A stretch of 13,231 nucleotides of DNA. Origin: Gammaproteobacteria bacterium. GTDB taxonomy: Bacteria; Pseudomonadota; Gammaproteobacteria; PS1; Pseudothioglobaceae. The stretch lies in NCBI GenBank assembly GCA_029941485.1, contig JAPYOZ010000029.1:1-13231 (forward strand), read 5' to 3'. Shown piece after piece: positions 7,327 to 13,231 of this stretch. A program made the position numbers and the translations under genes. A model generated the notes under the pieces. That model saw only the letters and a list, made by a program, of their open reading frames with translations, ran no database searches and was not told the origin of the DNA. Each line of letters opens with the position of its first letter. The first letter of the stretch is position 1.

Positions 7327-8001
7327 GTGAGTAAAAAACGAATTAATTGTGATTTAGGTGAGTGTTTAACGCCTAACCCTGATCAACGGATAATGCCACT
7401 GATTGATATGGCCAATATTGCCTGTGGTGGCCATGCGGGAGATGATGAAAGTATGATTAAAACCATCAAGCTTGCCAAACAAAATAACGTCAAAATTGGC
7501 GTACACCCGAGTTACGCTGACAAAGACAACTTTGGCCGAACAAGCCATGCGTTAAGTGATAATAAGTTATTTGATTTGATTTATACACAAGTATCTCATT
7601 TTCAAAAACTCTGTTTTGAAAATGATACAAAGCTTGAATACATTAAACCTCACGGCGCTCTTTATCATGGCATGATGGAAAAACCATTAGTATTAGATGC
7701 AATCTGCAGGGTAATTAAAGCTGTTGATGAAAATCTAAAGTTAGTGGTACAAGCCGGTGTTAAAAATTTCGGAAATAATCAAAACGTGACTTTTTTGTAT
7801 GAAGTGTTTGCCGATCGAGGCTATCACGACATGCAAATAATTGCCAGAGGAAATAAAGGCGCGGTTTTAGATAATGCGAACGCCATTATTAAACAATACC
7901 AATACTTTCTAGATGAAGAATCATACAAAATAGATACAATTTGTTTTCATAGTGACAATTCAGCCTCTGTAGAGGCACTAACAAGGCTAAAAAATGCATA
8001 A
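7327..8001 (+). CDS. pxpA: 5-oxoprolinase subunit A (LamB/YcsF family)
   Basis: PxpA is one of three subunits of the prokaryotic ATP-dependent 5-oxoprolinase, which opens 5-oxoproline (pyroglutamate) to glutamate. Family motifs are clear: INCDLGE at the N-terminus, MANIACGGHAGD, GVHPSYADKDNFGR, YIKPHGALYH and VFADRGYHD. I choose the GTG at 7327 because it gives the usual short leader before NCDLGE. The longer open frame from a TTG at 7255 runs through the divergent dUTPase start and encodes a hydrophobic, non-family extension. The resulting 224 residues are somewhat shorter than the 244 of E. coli YbgL, mostly at the C-terminus. The usual C-terminal CxHGD motif reads CFHSDN here. It overlaps pxpB by 8 bases. 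Confidence 0.93.
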   Translation: MSKKRINCDLGECLTPNPDQRIMPLIDMANIACGGHAGDDESMIKTIKLAKQNNVKIGVHPSYADKDNFGRTSHALSDNKLFDLIYTQVSHFQKLCFENDTKLEYIKPHGALYHGMMEKPLVLDAICRVIKAVDENLKLVVQAGVKNFGNNQNVTFLYEVFADRGYHDMQIIARGNKGAVLDNANAIIKQYQYFLDEESYKIDTICFHSDNSASVEALTRLKNA

Positions 8002-8677
8002 TATCGTTTCAGCGGGGGAAAACGCAGTACTGATTTATTTTGGTGATAAGATTGATGCTGCGCTACCTGAAAAAATCGGAAATTTTGCAAATCAGCTAAA
8101 AAATACCTTAAGTGACGTTATTGTTGACTTAATTCCGTCTTACACTTCACTACACGTAAGTTACGATCTTAATAAAATTGCAGAGCAAGATTTACGCACA
8201 AAAATCGAACAGTGTTTAACCCAACAAGAAAGTCAATCAAGCCTATTAGAGTCAAACACCACACACATTCCTGTTTATTATGGATTAGAAGTTGGTTTAG
8301 ATCTTGAGCGACTATTGGCAGAAAAAAATCTAGATTTAGATGCTTTTATTGAGATTCATACAGCGCAAGCATATTTGATTTATGCGATTGGCTTTAGCCC
8401 TGTGTTTGCTTTTTTGGGTGAGGTGGATAAGCGTATACAGGCACCAAGATTAGCCACGCCGAGAATTAAAATTCCTGCAGGTAGTGTTGGTATTGCTGAG
8501 CGTCAAACGGCTATTTACCCTAGCGATTCCTCAGGTGGTTGGAACATTGTTGGGCGCACACCCATCGATTTATCTTTAAACAATTCTGAAAATATTGATA
8601 AATTTCGTGTTGGCGATAAGGTGAAATTCTACTCAATCACACGTGATGAATACCTTAAAAATGGCGGATTATTATGA
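7994..8677 (+). CDS. pxpB: 5-oxoprolinase subunit B (KipI family)
   Basis: PxpB is the KipI-like, cyclophilin-fold subunit that works with PxpC in the phosphorylation part of 5-oxoproline hydrolysis. The protein has 227 residues (E. coli YbgJ 218). The N-terminal SAGENAVLIYFGD stretch and the long conserved C-terminal block from GFSPVFAFLGEVD through PAGSVGIAERQTAIYP to GGWNIVGRTP identify the family. The ATG at 7994 lies within the last bases of pxpA, with AAGG about 7 bases before it, and the stop overlaps pxpC as ATGA. A free KipI-type kinase inhibitor, as in Bacillus sporulation control, is unlikely because pxpA and pxpC are both adjacent. Confidence 0.94.
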   Translation: MHNIVSAGENAVLIYFGDKIDAALPEKIGNFANQLKNTLSDVIVDLIPSYTSLHVSYDLNKIAEQDLRTKIEQCLTQQESQSSLLESNTTHIPVYYGLEVGLDLERLLAEKNLDLDAFIEIHTAQAYLIYAIGFSPVFAFLGEVDKRIQAPRLATPRIKIPAGSVGIAERQTAIYPSDSSGGWNIVGRTPIDLSLNNSENIDKFRVGDKVKFYSITRDEYLKNGGLL

Positions 8678-9582
8678 GCTTTAAGGTAATTAAATCTAGC
8701 TTTTTATCCACTGTGCAAGATTACGGGCGTCTTAATCATGGTGAGCACGGCATGAGTCAATCAGGGGTAATGGATGAACATGCCTACGCGTGGGGTAATC
8801 ATTTGCTTAACAATCATTTTAATGATGCAGTGATAGAAATCACTTTTGGTGGCTTGCAGCTTGAAGCGCAAGCAGATACGTTTATTGCTGTGACGGGTGC
8901 GGATCTTGATTTTAAGATAAACAATAAGTCAGCTCAAATATGGCATGGGCTACAGATTCACAAGGGGGATGTGCTTAGCTGGGGCGTGCCTAAAAGTGGT
9001 GTACGTGCATACTTAGCAGTTAAAGGTGGGTTTGATACGTCAGTATTGTTTGACTCAAAATCGGTGAATCTGCGTGAGCACATTGGCTCTAAACTGGTTG
9101 AGGGTGATGAGCTGCCATATACAAGCTTTGATGAGGCGACTTACCGTTTTATTCCGCCACAATATGTACCCAATTACAATCAAGCTATTGTTTTGAGGAT
9201 CTTGCCAACTTATCAATTTAATGATTTTAGCATCAACCAACGGGATTTGTTTTTTAACCAAAATTACACGATTACCAATGCCAATGATCGAACCGGTTGT
9301 CGTTTAAGTGGCGCGCCAATCGCGATTAAAAAAGAGCGCATGATATCAGAAGGAATCAGCTACGGCTGTGTGGAAATTGCCACTGATGGTTTGCCAATTA
9401 TCTTACTTAAAGATGCACCTAGTATTGGTGGTTATCCTAAGATTGGCACGGTGTTTTCACTTGACTTGGCCAAGCTTGCACAGCGACAGCCGAATACCAA
9501 ACTACGGTTTGAATTAATGAATATTCATGAAGCACAAAAACAGCGAAAGAAGTTTAACCAATTCTTTGAAATCAGTTTTTAA
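8674..9582 (+). CDS. pxpC: 5-oxoprolinase subunit C (biotin-dependent carboxyltransferase/KipA family)
   Basis: PxpC (YbgK, KipA-like) pairs with PxpB in the 5-oxoprolinase complex. The protein has 302 residues (E. coli 310). Its N-terminus shows STVQDYGRLNHGEHGMSQSGVMDEHAYAWGNHLLNN, then EITFGGLQLEA and TGADL, then the C-terminal segments NDRTGCRLSG, ISYGCVEIATDGLPIILLKDAPSIGGYPKIG. These are the conserved landmarks of the family. Many databases call it a biotin-dependent carboxyltransferase subunit or allophanate hydrolase subunit 2; the neighbours make 5-oxoprolinase the right call. Its ATG overlaps the pxpB stop (ATGA, 8674-8677), so translation is coupled. Its TAA stop shares bases with the stop of the convergent rhodanese gene. 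Confidence 0.94.
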   Translation: MSFKVIKSSFLSTVQDYGRLNHGEHGMSQSGVMDEHAYAWGNHLLNNHFNDAVIEITFGGLQLEAQADTFIAVTGADLDFKINNKSAQIWHGLQIHKGDVLSWGVPKSGVRAYLAVKGGFDTSVLFDSKSVNLREHIGSKLVEGDELPYTSFDEATYRFIPPQYVPNYNQAIVLRILPTYQFNDFSINQRDLFFNQNYTITNANDRTGCRLSGAPIAIKKERMISEGISYGCVEIATDGLPIILLKDAPSIGGYPKIGTVFSLDLAKLAQRQPNTKLRFELMNIHEAQKQRKKFNQFFEISF

Positions 9583-9893
9583 TACAGTGTCATCGAGCTA
9601 TCTACTTGCTTACCCCAAGCGTCAATACCGCCACGTAAGTTAATAATATTCTTAAAGCCAACTGAATCAAAATAGCGTGCTACTTGCATTGAACGAATGC
9701 CATGATGGCAGATAATCACCATTTCTTGAGATTTGTCTAATGTATCAATGTTAGCCATAATTTGACCCATGGGCAATAGAGTTGAATCTTCAAAATGGCA
9801 TTTATTCCACTCCCACTGTTCGCGCACATCTAATAACAACGGCTGATTGTCTTCTAAATATTCGTCAAGTTCAATGGCGGAAAAATCCCTCAT
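9579..9893 (-). CDS. single-domain rhodanese (sulfurtransferase-like)
   Basis: This is a 104-residue single-domain rhodanese of the GlpE/PspE size class. The active-site loop is C62-H-H-G-I-R-S, with the catalytic cysteine that can carry a persulfide. Upstream LLLDVREQWEW is the conserved family entry motif, and GGIDAW lies near the C-terminus. No signal peptide is seen, so it is probably cytoplasmic. The six-residue loop is the size known from thiosulfate/sulfur-transferring rhodaneses, rather than the seven-residue loop of Cdc25-like phosphatases. It follows the VWA gene with only three bases between stop and ATG, so it is the third gene of the MoxR-VWA cluster. The physiological sulfur donor and acceptor cannot be read from the sequence. 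Confidence 0.9.
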   Translation of the reverse strand: MRDFSAIELDEYLEDNQPLLLDVREQWEWNKCHFEDSTLLPMGQIMANIDTLDKSQEMVIICHHGIRSMQVARYFDSVGFKNIINLRGGIDAWGKQVDSSMTLY

Positions 9894-9896
9894 GGA

Positions 9897-11237
9897 TTAA
9901 TTTAGCTGGATGCGAGAGCCCCATGGTACACGCTCTTTGCCTTTAATAAGCCATAAAACTGGATAATCAGGTTCAAACTCAGGGAACTTACCTTTGGCAT
10001 CAGTGAAATAAATAAGCACATCTGATGGTGTATCTTGCTTGGCGATGTAATCAAATACTGGAATAAAGTTAGTGCCTTTGCCACCACCAAGTGAGGCTGG
10101 AAATTGTAACTCATTCCAGGCTTCAAAGCGCCAAGGCGAGTGCTCACAGAGCTTGTCATCACAGGCTAGTAGTGTAATTCCAGCACGAATATTGGCTTTA
10201 ATGGCATTAACCTCAGAGACAAATTCATCAATTTCTTCCTGGGAAATTGACCCAGAAGTGTCAATTGCCACGGTGATATCAAGCTGGTGAGATCTGAGTG
10301 ATGGCAAAATTGCATCACCCATTCGACGTGATGGGCGCGAATAGGAAAAATCATCACGAGCAAAAGTTGACATGTATTGTGCCAATAAAGATTGCCAAGA
10401 GACTTGAGGCTGTAAAAAGAAATCAATTAGCTTGGCAAATTCACCATCAAGCTTGCCAGCTTGTTTAGCCAATTGTGCGCTTGAAGCAAGGTTTTTTTGC
10501 CACTTTGTTGCTAACGACTCCACCTCATCAGGTGAAAGTGAGTTTGGCTGTTGTGCCAATTGCGAAGATTGAGTTTTGTTGGTATTTGAGTTTTTATCCT
10601 TGTTTATTTTTTCTGGACTGTCACTTTGCAATTGATCTTCACGCAGGCCACCATCAGACTCTTTGGAATCATCGTTAGCTTGATCATCATATAAATGTTG
10701 ATCCATCGGCTCTTGATCAATATTATCGTCAATCATTGGGTAGATTTCTTCGGCGATCATGCCTTCGTATTGGCGGAAAATTGGCACATCAATCGGCGGG
10801 TGAAAGCCTTCCTTAACCAGTAAAGGATTGATGGCAAAATCACAGGCAAGATCCCACTTGTGTTTGGTGCGATTACCACGGCGTGCAAAGTGTGTGAGCG
10901 CACAGTGTAATGCCTCATGAATAAGAATGAATTTGATTTGATGGTTATTAAGTGAATCAATAAATTCGGGATTGTAATAGAAACTTTTAGCGTCTGTGGC
11001 ACTGGTTTTACACCAAGAATCAGCAGCGATTAAGGGTAGTCTTAGCACCAAATTACCCAAAAAAGGTTTATCAAGCATAAGCTGTGTGCGAGCCTTGGTT
11101 AGGCGACCTTTGATGGCTTCCAGCTCTTTTTTTGTTAGTGCTTTGTCTTGCTGTGGTTGGACGATATCCTCACCAATAATACTGACTTTTTGCTCGGGTT
11201 TAGTTGGTTCGTCTTGCCAAGTTGGGTACTTGTCCAA
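9897..11237 (-). CDS. DUF2201-type protein: putative metallopeptidase domain plus VWA-like domain
   Basis: Two domains are joined by a flexible linker. The N-terminal half (about 35-170) resembles the DUF2201 putative metallopeptidase domain, with a zinc-type HEALH at 107-111, a further His at 116, and the WDLACDFAINPLL segment that follows in this family. Residues about 172-238 are rich in D, Q, N and S and look disordered. The C-terminal part (about 320-446) is a VWA-like domain with a full metal site: DTSGS at 326-330, a Thr in GKGTN near 389 and the Asp in FTDAKG near 413. VWA proteins paired with MoxR ATPases usually act as substrate or target adaptors. I start at the TTG at 11235-11237, because AGGA lies six bases upstream; the TTG at 11241-11243 touches that AGGA and is less likely. 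The gene follows the MoxR gene almost directly. Its substrate is unknown. Confidence 0.85.
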   Translation of the reverse strand: MDKYPTWQDEPTKPEQKVSIIGEDIVQPQQDKALTKKELEAIKGRLTKARTQLMLDKPFLGNLVLRLPLIAADSWCKTSATDAKSFYYNPEFIDSLNNHQIKFILIHEALHCALTHFARRGNRTKHKWDLACDFAINPLLVKEGFHPPIDVPIFRQYEGMIAEEIYPMIDDNIDQEPMDQHLYDDQANDDSKESDGGLREDQLQSDSPEKINKDKNSNTNKTQSSQLAQQPNSLSPDEVESLATKWQKNLASSAQLAKQAGKLDGEFAKLIDFFLQPQVSWQSLLAQYMSTFARDDFSYSRPSRRMGDAILPSLRSHQLDITVAIDTSGSISQEEIDEFVSEVNAIKANIRAGITLLACDDKLCEHSPWRFEAWNELQFPASLGGGKGTNFIPVFDYIAKQDTPSDVLIYFTDAKGKFPEFEPDYPVLWLIKGKERVPWGSRIQLN

Positions 11238-11243
11238 AACCAA

Positions 11244-11247
11244 TCCT
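11244..11247 (-). promoter_or_regulatory. ribosome binding site deciding the TTG start of the VWA gene
   Basis: AGGA on the minus strand overlaps the MoxR stop codon (TAGGA) and lies six bases before the TTG at 11235-11237. The other in-frame TTG at 11241-11243 directly abuts it, too close for normal initiation. Stop and Shine-Dalgarno overlap in the same way as at nrdA/nrdB. Confidence 0.5.
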
Positions 11248-12286
11248 AGTCAAACATCGTATCAGCGATTTTGCTGGACCAATCAGCAAACTCAGGTATG
11301 GCGAAGATGTCTTCACCAATCGCACGTTGCATGTCAGACACCAACATAACACCAAGCTCTTTTTGTGGGAAATCACGCGCGAAGTTAAGGATGTTGCCCC
11401 AAACTTGCTTTGCATTGTCTTTGTCTTTAACGCTAATCGCCCTACCCACTAGCGCCGAACAAATGGCGTATTGAAGGTCAATGGCATCGGGAATAGAGAC
11501 TGATTCGCCATTCACAATCGCATCTAAATCTGGCAAGTCTTCAAGGTGCTCGATAAAGGTGGCAACCTCAACACCAGCAACTTCACCGACGCAAGCGCTT
11601 GCTGCTTGTCTAAATAGGTTGAGATTGTCATCAAACTTTTGTAAGGCACGATGCGTGAACTCCCAAGTTCTTGGTGAGGGGAAAGCTACTGGATTGTGCG
11701 CCGGATCAAACTCAAATAGATGCTCAGGGCGGTAACGCAAGAAACCGATAATGCGTTCATCGATGTTATTTTTATAAGCCCAAGCTACCCAGTCGTCAAG
11801 ATTAACATCAAGCTCGTAATGAGAAAAGCGATTGGCTAATGGAGCTGGCATCGAGTAAGTCACACCGCGGTCACCTTGGCGGTTACCGGCAGCAAAAATA
11901 ACCCAACCATCTGGCACAACATAGTCACCCAAACGACGGTCTAAAATAAGTTGATATGCTGCAGCCGATACCGTTGGTGGTGCTGAGGTGATTTCATCCA
12001 AAAACAAGATACCCTGCTCACCATGGCGAGCTGCATCAGGTAATAATGACGGGATTGCCCAATCAACTTGCTCACCGTTTTTAAAGGGGATGCCGCGCAG
12101 GTCACTAGGTTCCATTTGTGACAGACGAATATCGATCATCGGCACGTTGTGTTCAATCGCCACTTGTGAGATGATTTGCGACTTGCCAATACCTGGTGCA
12201 CCCCAAAGCATTACCGGCGTGTGATGGCCGTGAGTAACGGATTCAAACTCTTGAGTGAGGATTTTGCTAACTTGTTCTGGGCGCAT
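11246..12286 (-). CDS. MoxR-type AAA+ ATPase
   Basis: This 346-residue protein is an AAA+ ATPase of the MoxR group. Walker A is GAPGIGKS at 29-36. Walker B is ILFLDEIT at 93-100. Sensor 1 is the Asn in FAAGN at 135, and an arginine-finger-like residue lies in PLANRFSH near 153. MoxR ATPases are thought to act as chaperones that mature or remodel protein complexes, often with a VWA partner encoded next door. Here that partner is the DUF2201-type gene two to eight bases downstream, followed by a rhodanese. The ATG at 12284-12286 has AAGGA eight bases upstream. No transmembrane segment or signal peptide is seen, so it should be cytoplasmic. The exact MoxR subfamily and its client cannot be decided from the sequence. 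Confidence 0.92.
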   Translation of the reverse strand: MRPEQVSKILTQEFESVTHGHHTPVMLWGAPGIGKSQIISQVAIEHNVPMIDIRLSQMEPSDLRGIPFKNGEQVDWAIPSLLPDAARHGEQGILFLDEITSAPPTVSAAAYQLILDRRLGDYVVPDGWVIFAAGNRQGDRGVTYSMPAPLANRFSHYELDVNLDDWVAWAYKNNIDERIIGFLRYRPEHLFEFDPAHNPVAFPSPRTWEFTHRALQKFDDNLNLFRQAASACVGEVAGVEVATFIEHLEDLPDLDAIVNGESVSIPDAIDLQYAICSALVGRAISVKDKDNAKQVWGNILNFARDFPQKELGVMLVSDMQRAIGEDIFAIPEFADWSSKIADTMFD

Positions 12287-12304
12287 TAAAGATATCCTTT
12301 TAAC

Positions 12305-12332
12305 TTGAAAAAAATAAAAGTGACCCTATTCT
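12305..12332 (+). promoter_or_regulatory. possible promoter of ybeD-lipB
   Basis: TTGAAA (12305-12310), a 16-bp spacer and TATTCT (12327-12332) form a plausible sigma70-type promoter, with a start near 12339 and a leader of about 22 bases to the ybeD ATG. The -10 overlaps a minus-strand TAGAAT at 12328-12333 that could serve the MoxR cluster. Confidence 0.4.
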
Positions 12333-12333
12333 A
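12328..12333 (-). promoter_or_regulatory. possible -10 element for the MoxR-VWA-rhodanese cluster
   Basis: The minus strand reads TAGAAT about 42 bases before the MoxR start codon. No good -35 is seen at 16-18 bp. It lies almost exactly opposite the predicted -10 of ybeD, so the divergent units would compete for polymerase if both elements are real. Confidence 0.27.
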
Positions 12334-12360
12334 CCGTAATAGACGATAAAATTACCCAAT

Positions 12361-12645
12361 ATGACTAAGCCTACTATTGAGCCAAGTTCTGATGAGTTGT
12401 TTAACTTCCCCTGTGACTACCCAATTAAGATTATGGGTAAGGATTGTGCCGAGCTAAATATAACCATGCTCAACATTATCGAACGTCACGCTGGCAAAAT
12501 ACACGCCAACCAAATCACCAGCAAGAAAAGCTCGAAAGGTGCTTATATTTCTTACACCGTTAGAATTGTAGCAACCAGTAGAACACAGCTTGATTCAATT
12601 AATCAAGAATTACAAGACGACCCTTTGGTTGCCTATATTTTGTAA
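12361..12645 (+). CDS. ybeD: YbeD/DUF493 family protein
   Basis: This small protein of 94 residues (E. coli YbeD 87) belongs to the DUF493 family, which has a ferredoxin-like ACT-type alpha/beta fold. The FPCDYPIKIMGK entry, the central helix, and the SSKGAYISYTVRIVATSRTQLDSI stretch followed by PLVAYIL at the C-terminus match the family pattern. No catalytic residues are known for it. In E. coli and many relatives it lies directly before lipB, and the same order is seen here with a six-base gap. A regulatory role in lipoate metabolism has been suggested from this position but is not proven. The ATG at 12361 lacks a strong Shine-Dalgarno. Confidence 0.93.
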   Translation: MTKPTIEPSSDELFNFPCDYPIKIMGKDCAELNITMLNIIERHAGKIHANQITSKKSSKGAYISYTVRIVATSRTQLDSINQELQDDPLVAYIL

Positions 12646-12651
12646 TTGAGT

Positions 12652-13231
12652 ATGAAAATCATCAATCTTGGTTTGCAAGATTACACCCAAACTTGGGACG
12701 CTATGAAAAATTTCACGCAGGCGCGTGATGTTAATACTGAAGACGAGCTGTGGACTGTTGAACACTCTAGTGTTTTTACTCAAGGTATTTCTAGTAAAAC
12801 CGAACATTTATTGGAAAATAGTAACGTTCCAATCGTGGACACGGATCGTGGTGGGCAAATTACTTATCATGGTCCGGGCCAGCTGATTGTTTACTGTTTG
12901 ATTGATTTAAAACGCTTGGGTATTGGCGTGAAGAAAATGGTGTCTTTGATTGAGATTTCTATTATGGATTTACTAACGGCTCATAGCATTGAATCGCACT
13001 TAAAAGATGGGGCGCCAGGTGTGTACGTAGATGGCGCTAAAATTGCCGCTTTAGGCTTAAAAGTTAAAAATGGTAGGACTTACCACGGACTCAGCTTAAA
13101 CGTTGACATGGACTTATCTCCTTTTAGGCAAATAAATCCTTGCGGATATCAAGGATTGAAAGTAACACAACTAAGCGATTTAACGGATAATATCAACCTA
13201 GATATTATTGCAAATGAATTAAGTCAAATTT
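12652..13231 (+). CDS. lipB: lipoyl(octanoyl) transferase, 3' end outside window
   Basis: LipB moves the octanoyl group from acyl carrier protein to a lysine on lipoate-dependent enzymes (pyruvate and 2-oxoglutarate dehydrogenases, glycine cleavage H protein); LipA then inserts sulfur. About 193 residues are visible out of roughly 210 expected. The family block RGGQITYHGPGQL is at 66-78. The catalytic pair is K130 in GAKIAALG and C164 in INPCGYQGL (E. coli K135 and C169). The frame is open to the window edge, so only the last C-terminal residues are missing. The ATG at 12652 follows ybeD after six bases with a weak GAG just before it, which suggests coupled translation. Confidence 0.97.
   Translation, partial: MKIINLGLQDYTQTWDAMKNFTQARDVNTEDELWTVEHSSVFTQGISSKTEHLLENSNVPIVDTDRGGQITYHGPGQLIVYCLIDLKRLGIGVKKMVSLIEISIMDLLTAHSIESHLKDGAPGVYVDGAKIAALGLKVKNGRTYHGLSLNVDMDLSPFRQINPCGYQGLKVTQLSDLTDNINLDIIANELSQI

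Noticed and set aside
10610..10740. Possible frameshift or decay in the VWA gene because of its low-complexity middle
   Set aside because: The frame is continuous, and conserved domains with intact metal motifs lie on both sides; a disordered linker explains it.
9902..12224. Many short open frames on both strands across the VWA and MoxR genes
   Set aside because: They overlap two well-supported genes, show serine/leucine-rich shadow composition and match no family.

Overview
The window reads as a compact, AT-rich gammaproteobacterial chromosome segment. Gene order and residue positions in nrdA-nrdB-yfaE and ybeD-lipB closely match Escherichia coli. The low G+C, short intergenic gaps and frequent GTG/TTG starts would fit a streamlined marine or symbiotic gammaproteobacterium such as the SUP05/Thioglobus group; that placement is an inference only. 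I see fifteen protein genes, two cut by the window edges. I see no RNA genes, insertion sequences, CRISPR arrays or attachment sites.

Layout: (1) 1-434, the C-terminal end of a FadD-like acyl-CoA ligase. (2) 435-740, the only gene-free stretch over 300 bases, holding a weak hairpin, a 12-bp palindrome, a phased T-tract repeat, a good sigma70-type promoter and two NrdR-box-like sites. (3) 741-4443, nrdA-nrdB-yfaE, the class Ia ribonucleotide reductase operon with its cofactor-maintenance ferredoxin. (4) 4440-7272, minus strand: a dimeric-type dUTPase, then selD and selU, which make selenophosphate and use it for tRNA 2-selenouridine. (5) 7327-9582, plus strand: pxpA-pxpB-pxpC, the prokaryotic 5-oxoprolinase. 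(6) 9579-12286, minus strand: a MoxR-type AAA+ ATPase, a metallopeptidase-like/VWA protein (DUF2201 type) and a single-domain rhodanese in one tight cluster. (7) 12361-13231, plus strand: ybeD (DUF493) and the start of lipB.

Functional links: RNR makes dNDPs, including precursors of dUTP, and the dUTPase turns dUTP into dUMP for thymidylate synthesis, so the two flank selD-selU as parts of one nucleotide economy. SelD supplies selenophosphate to SelU. PxpABC recycle 5-oxoproline to glutamate. The MoxR/VWA/rhodanese cluster is the least understood part and the best candidate for undescribed biology.

At both convergent gene junctions (4440-4443 and 9579-9582) the two stop codons share bases, leaving no room for a conventional intergenic terminator.
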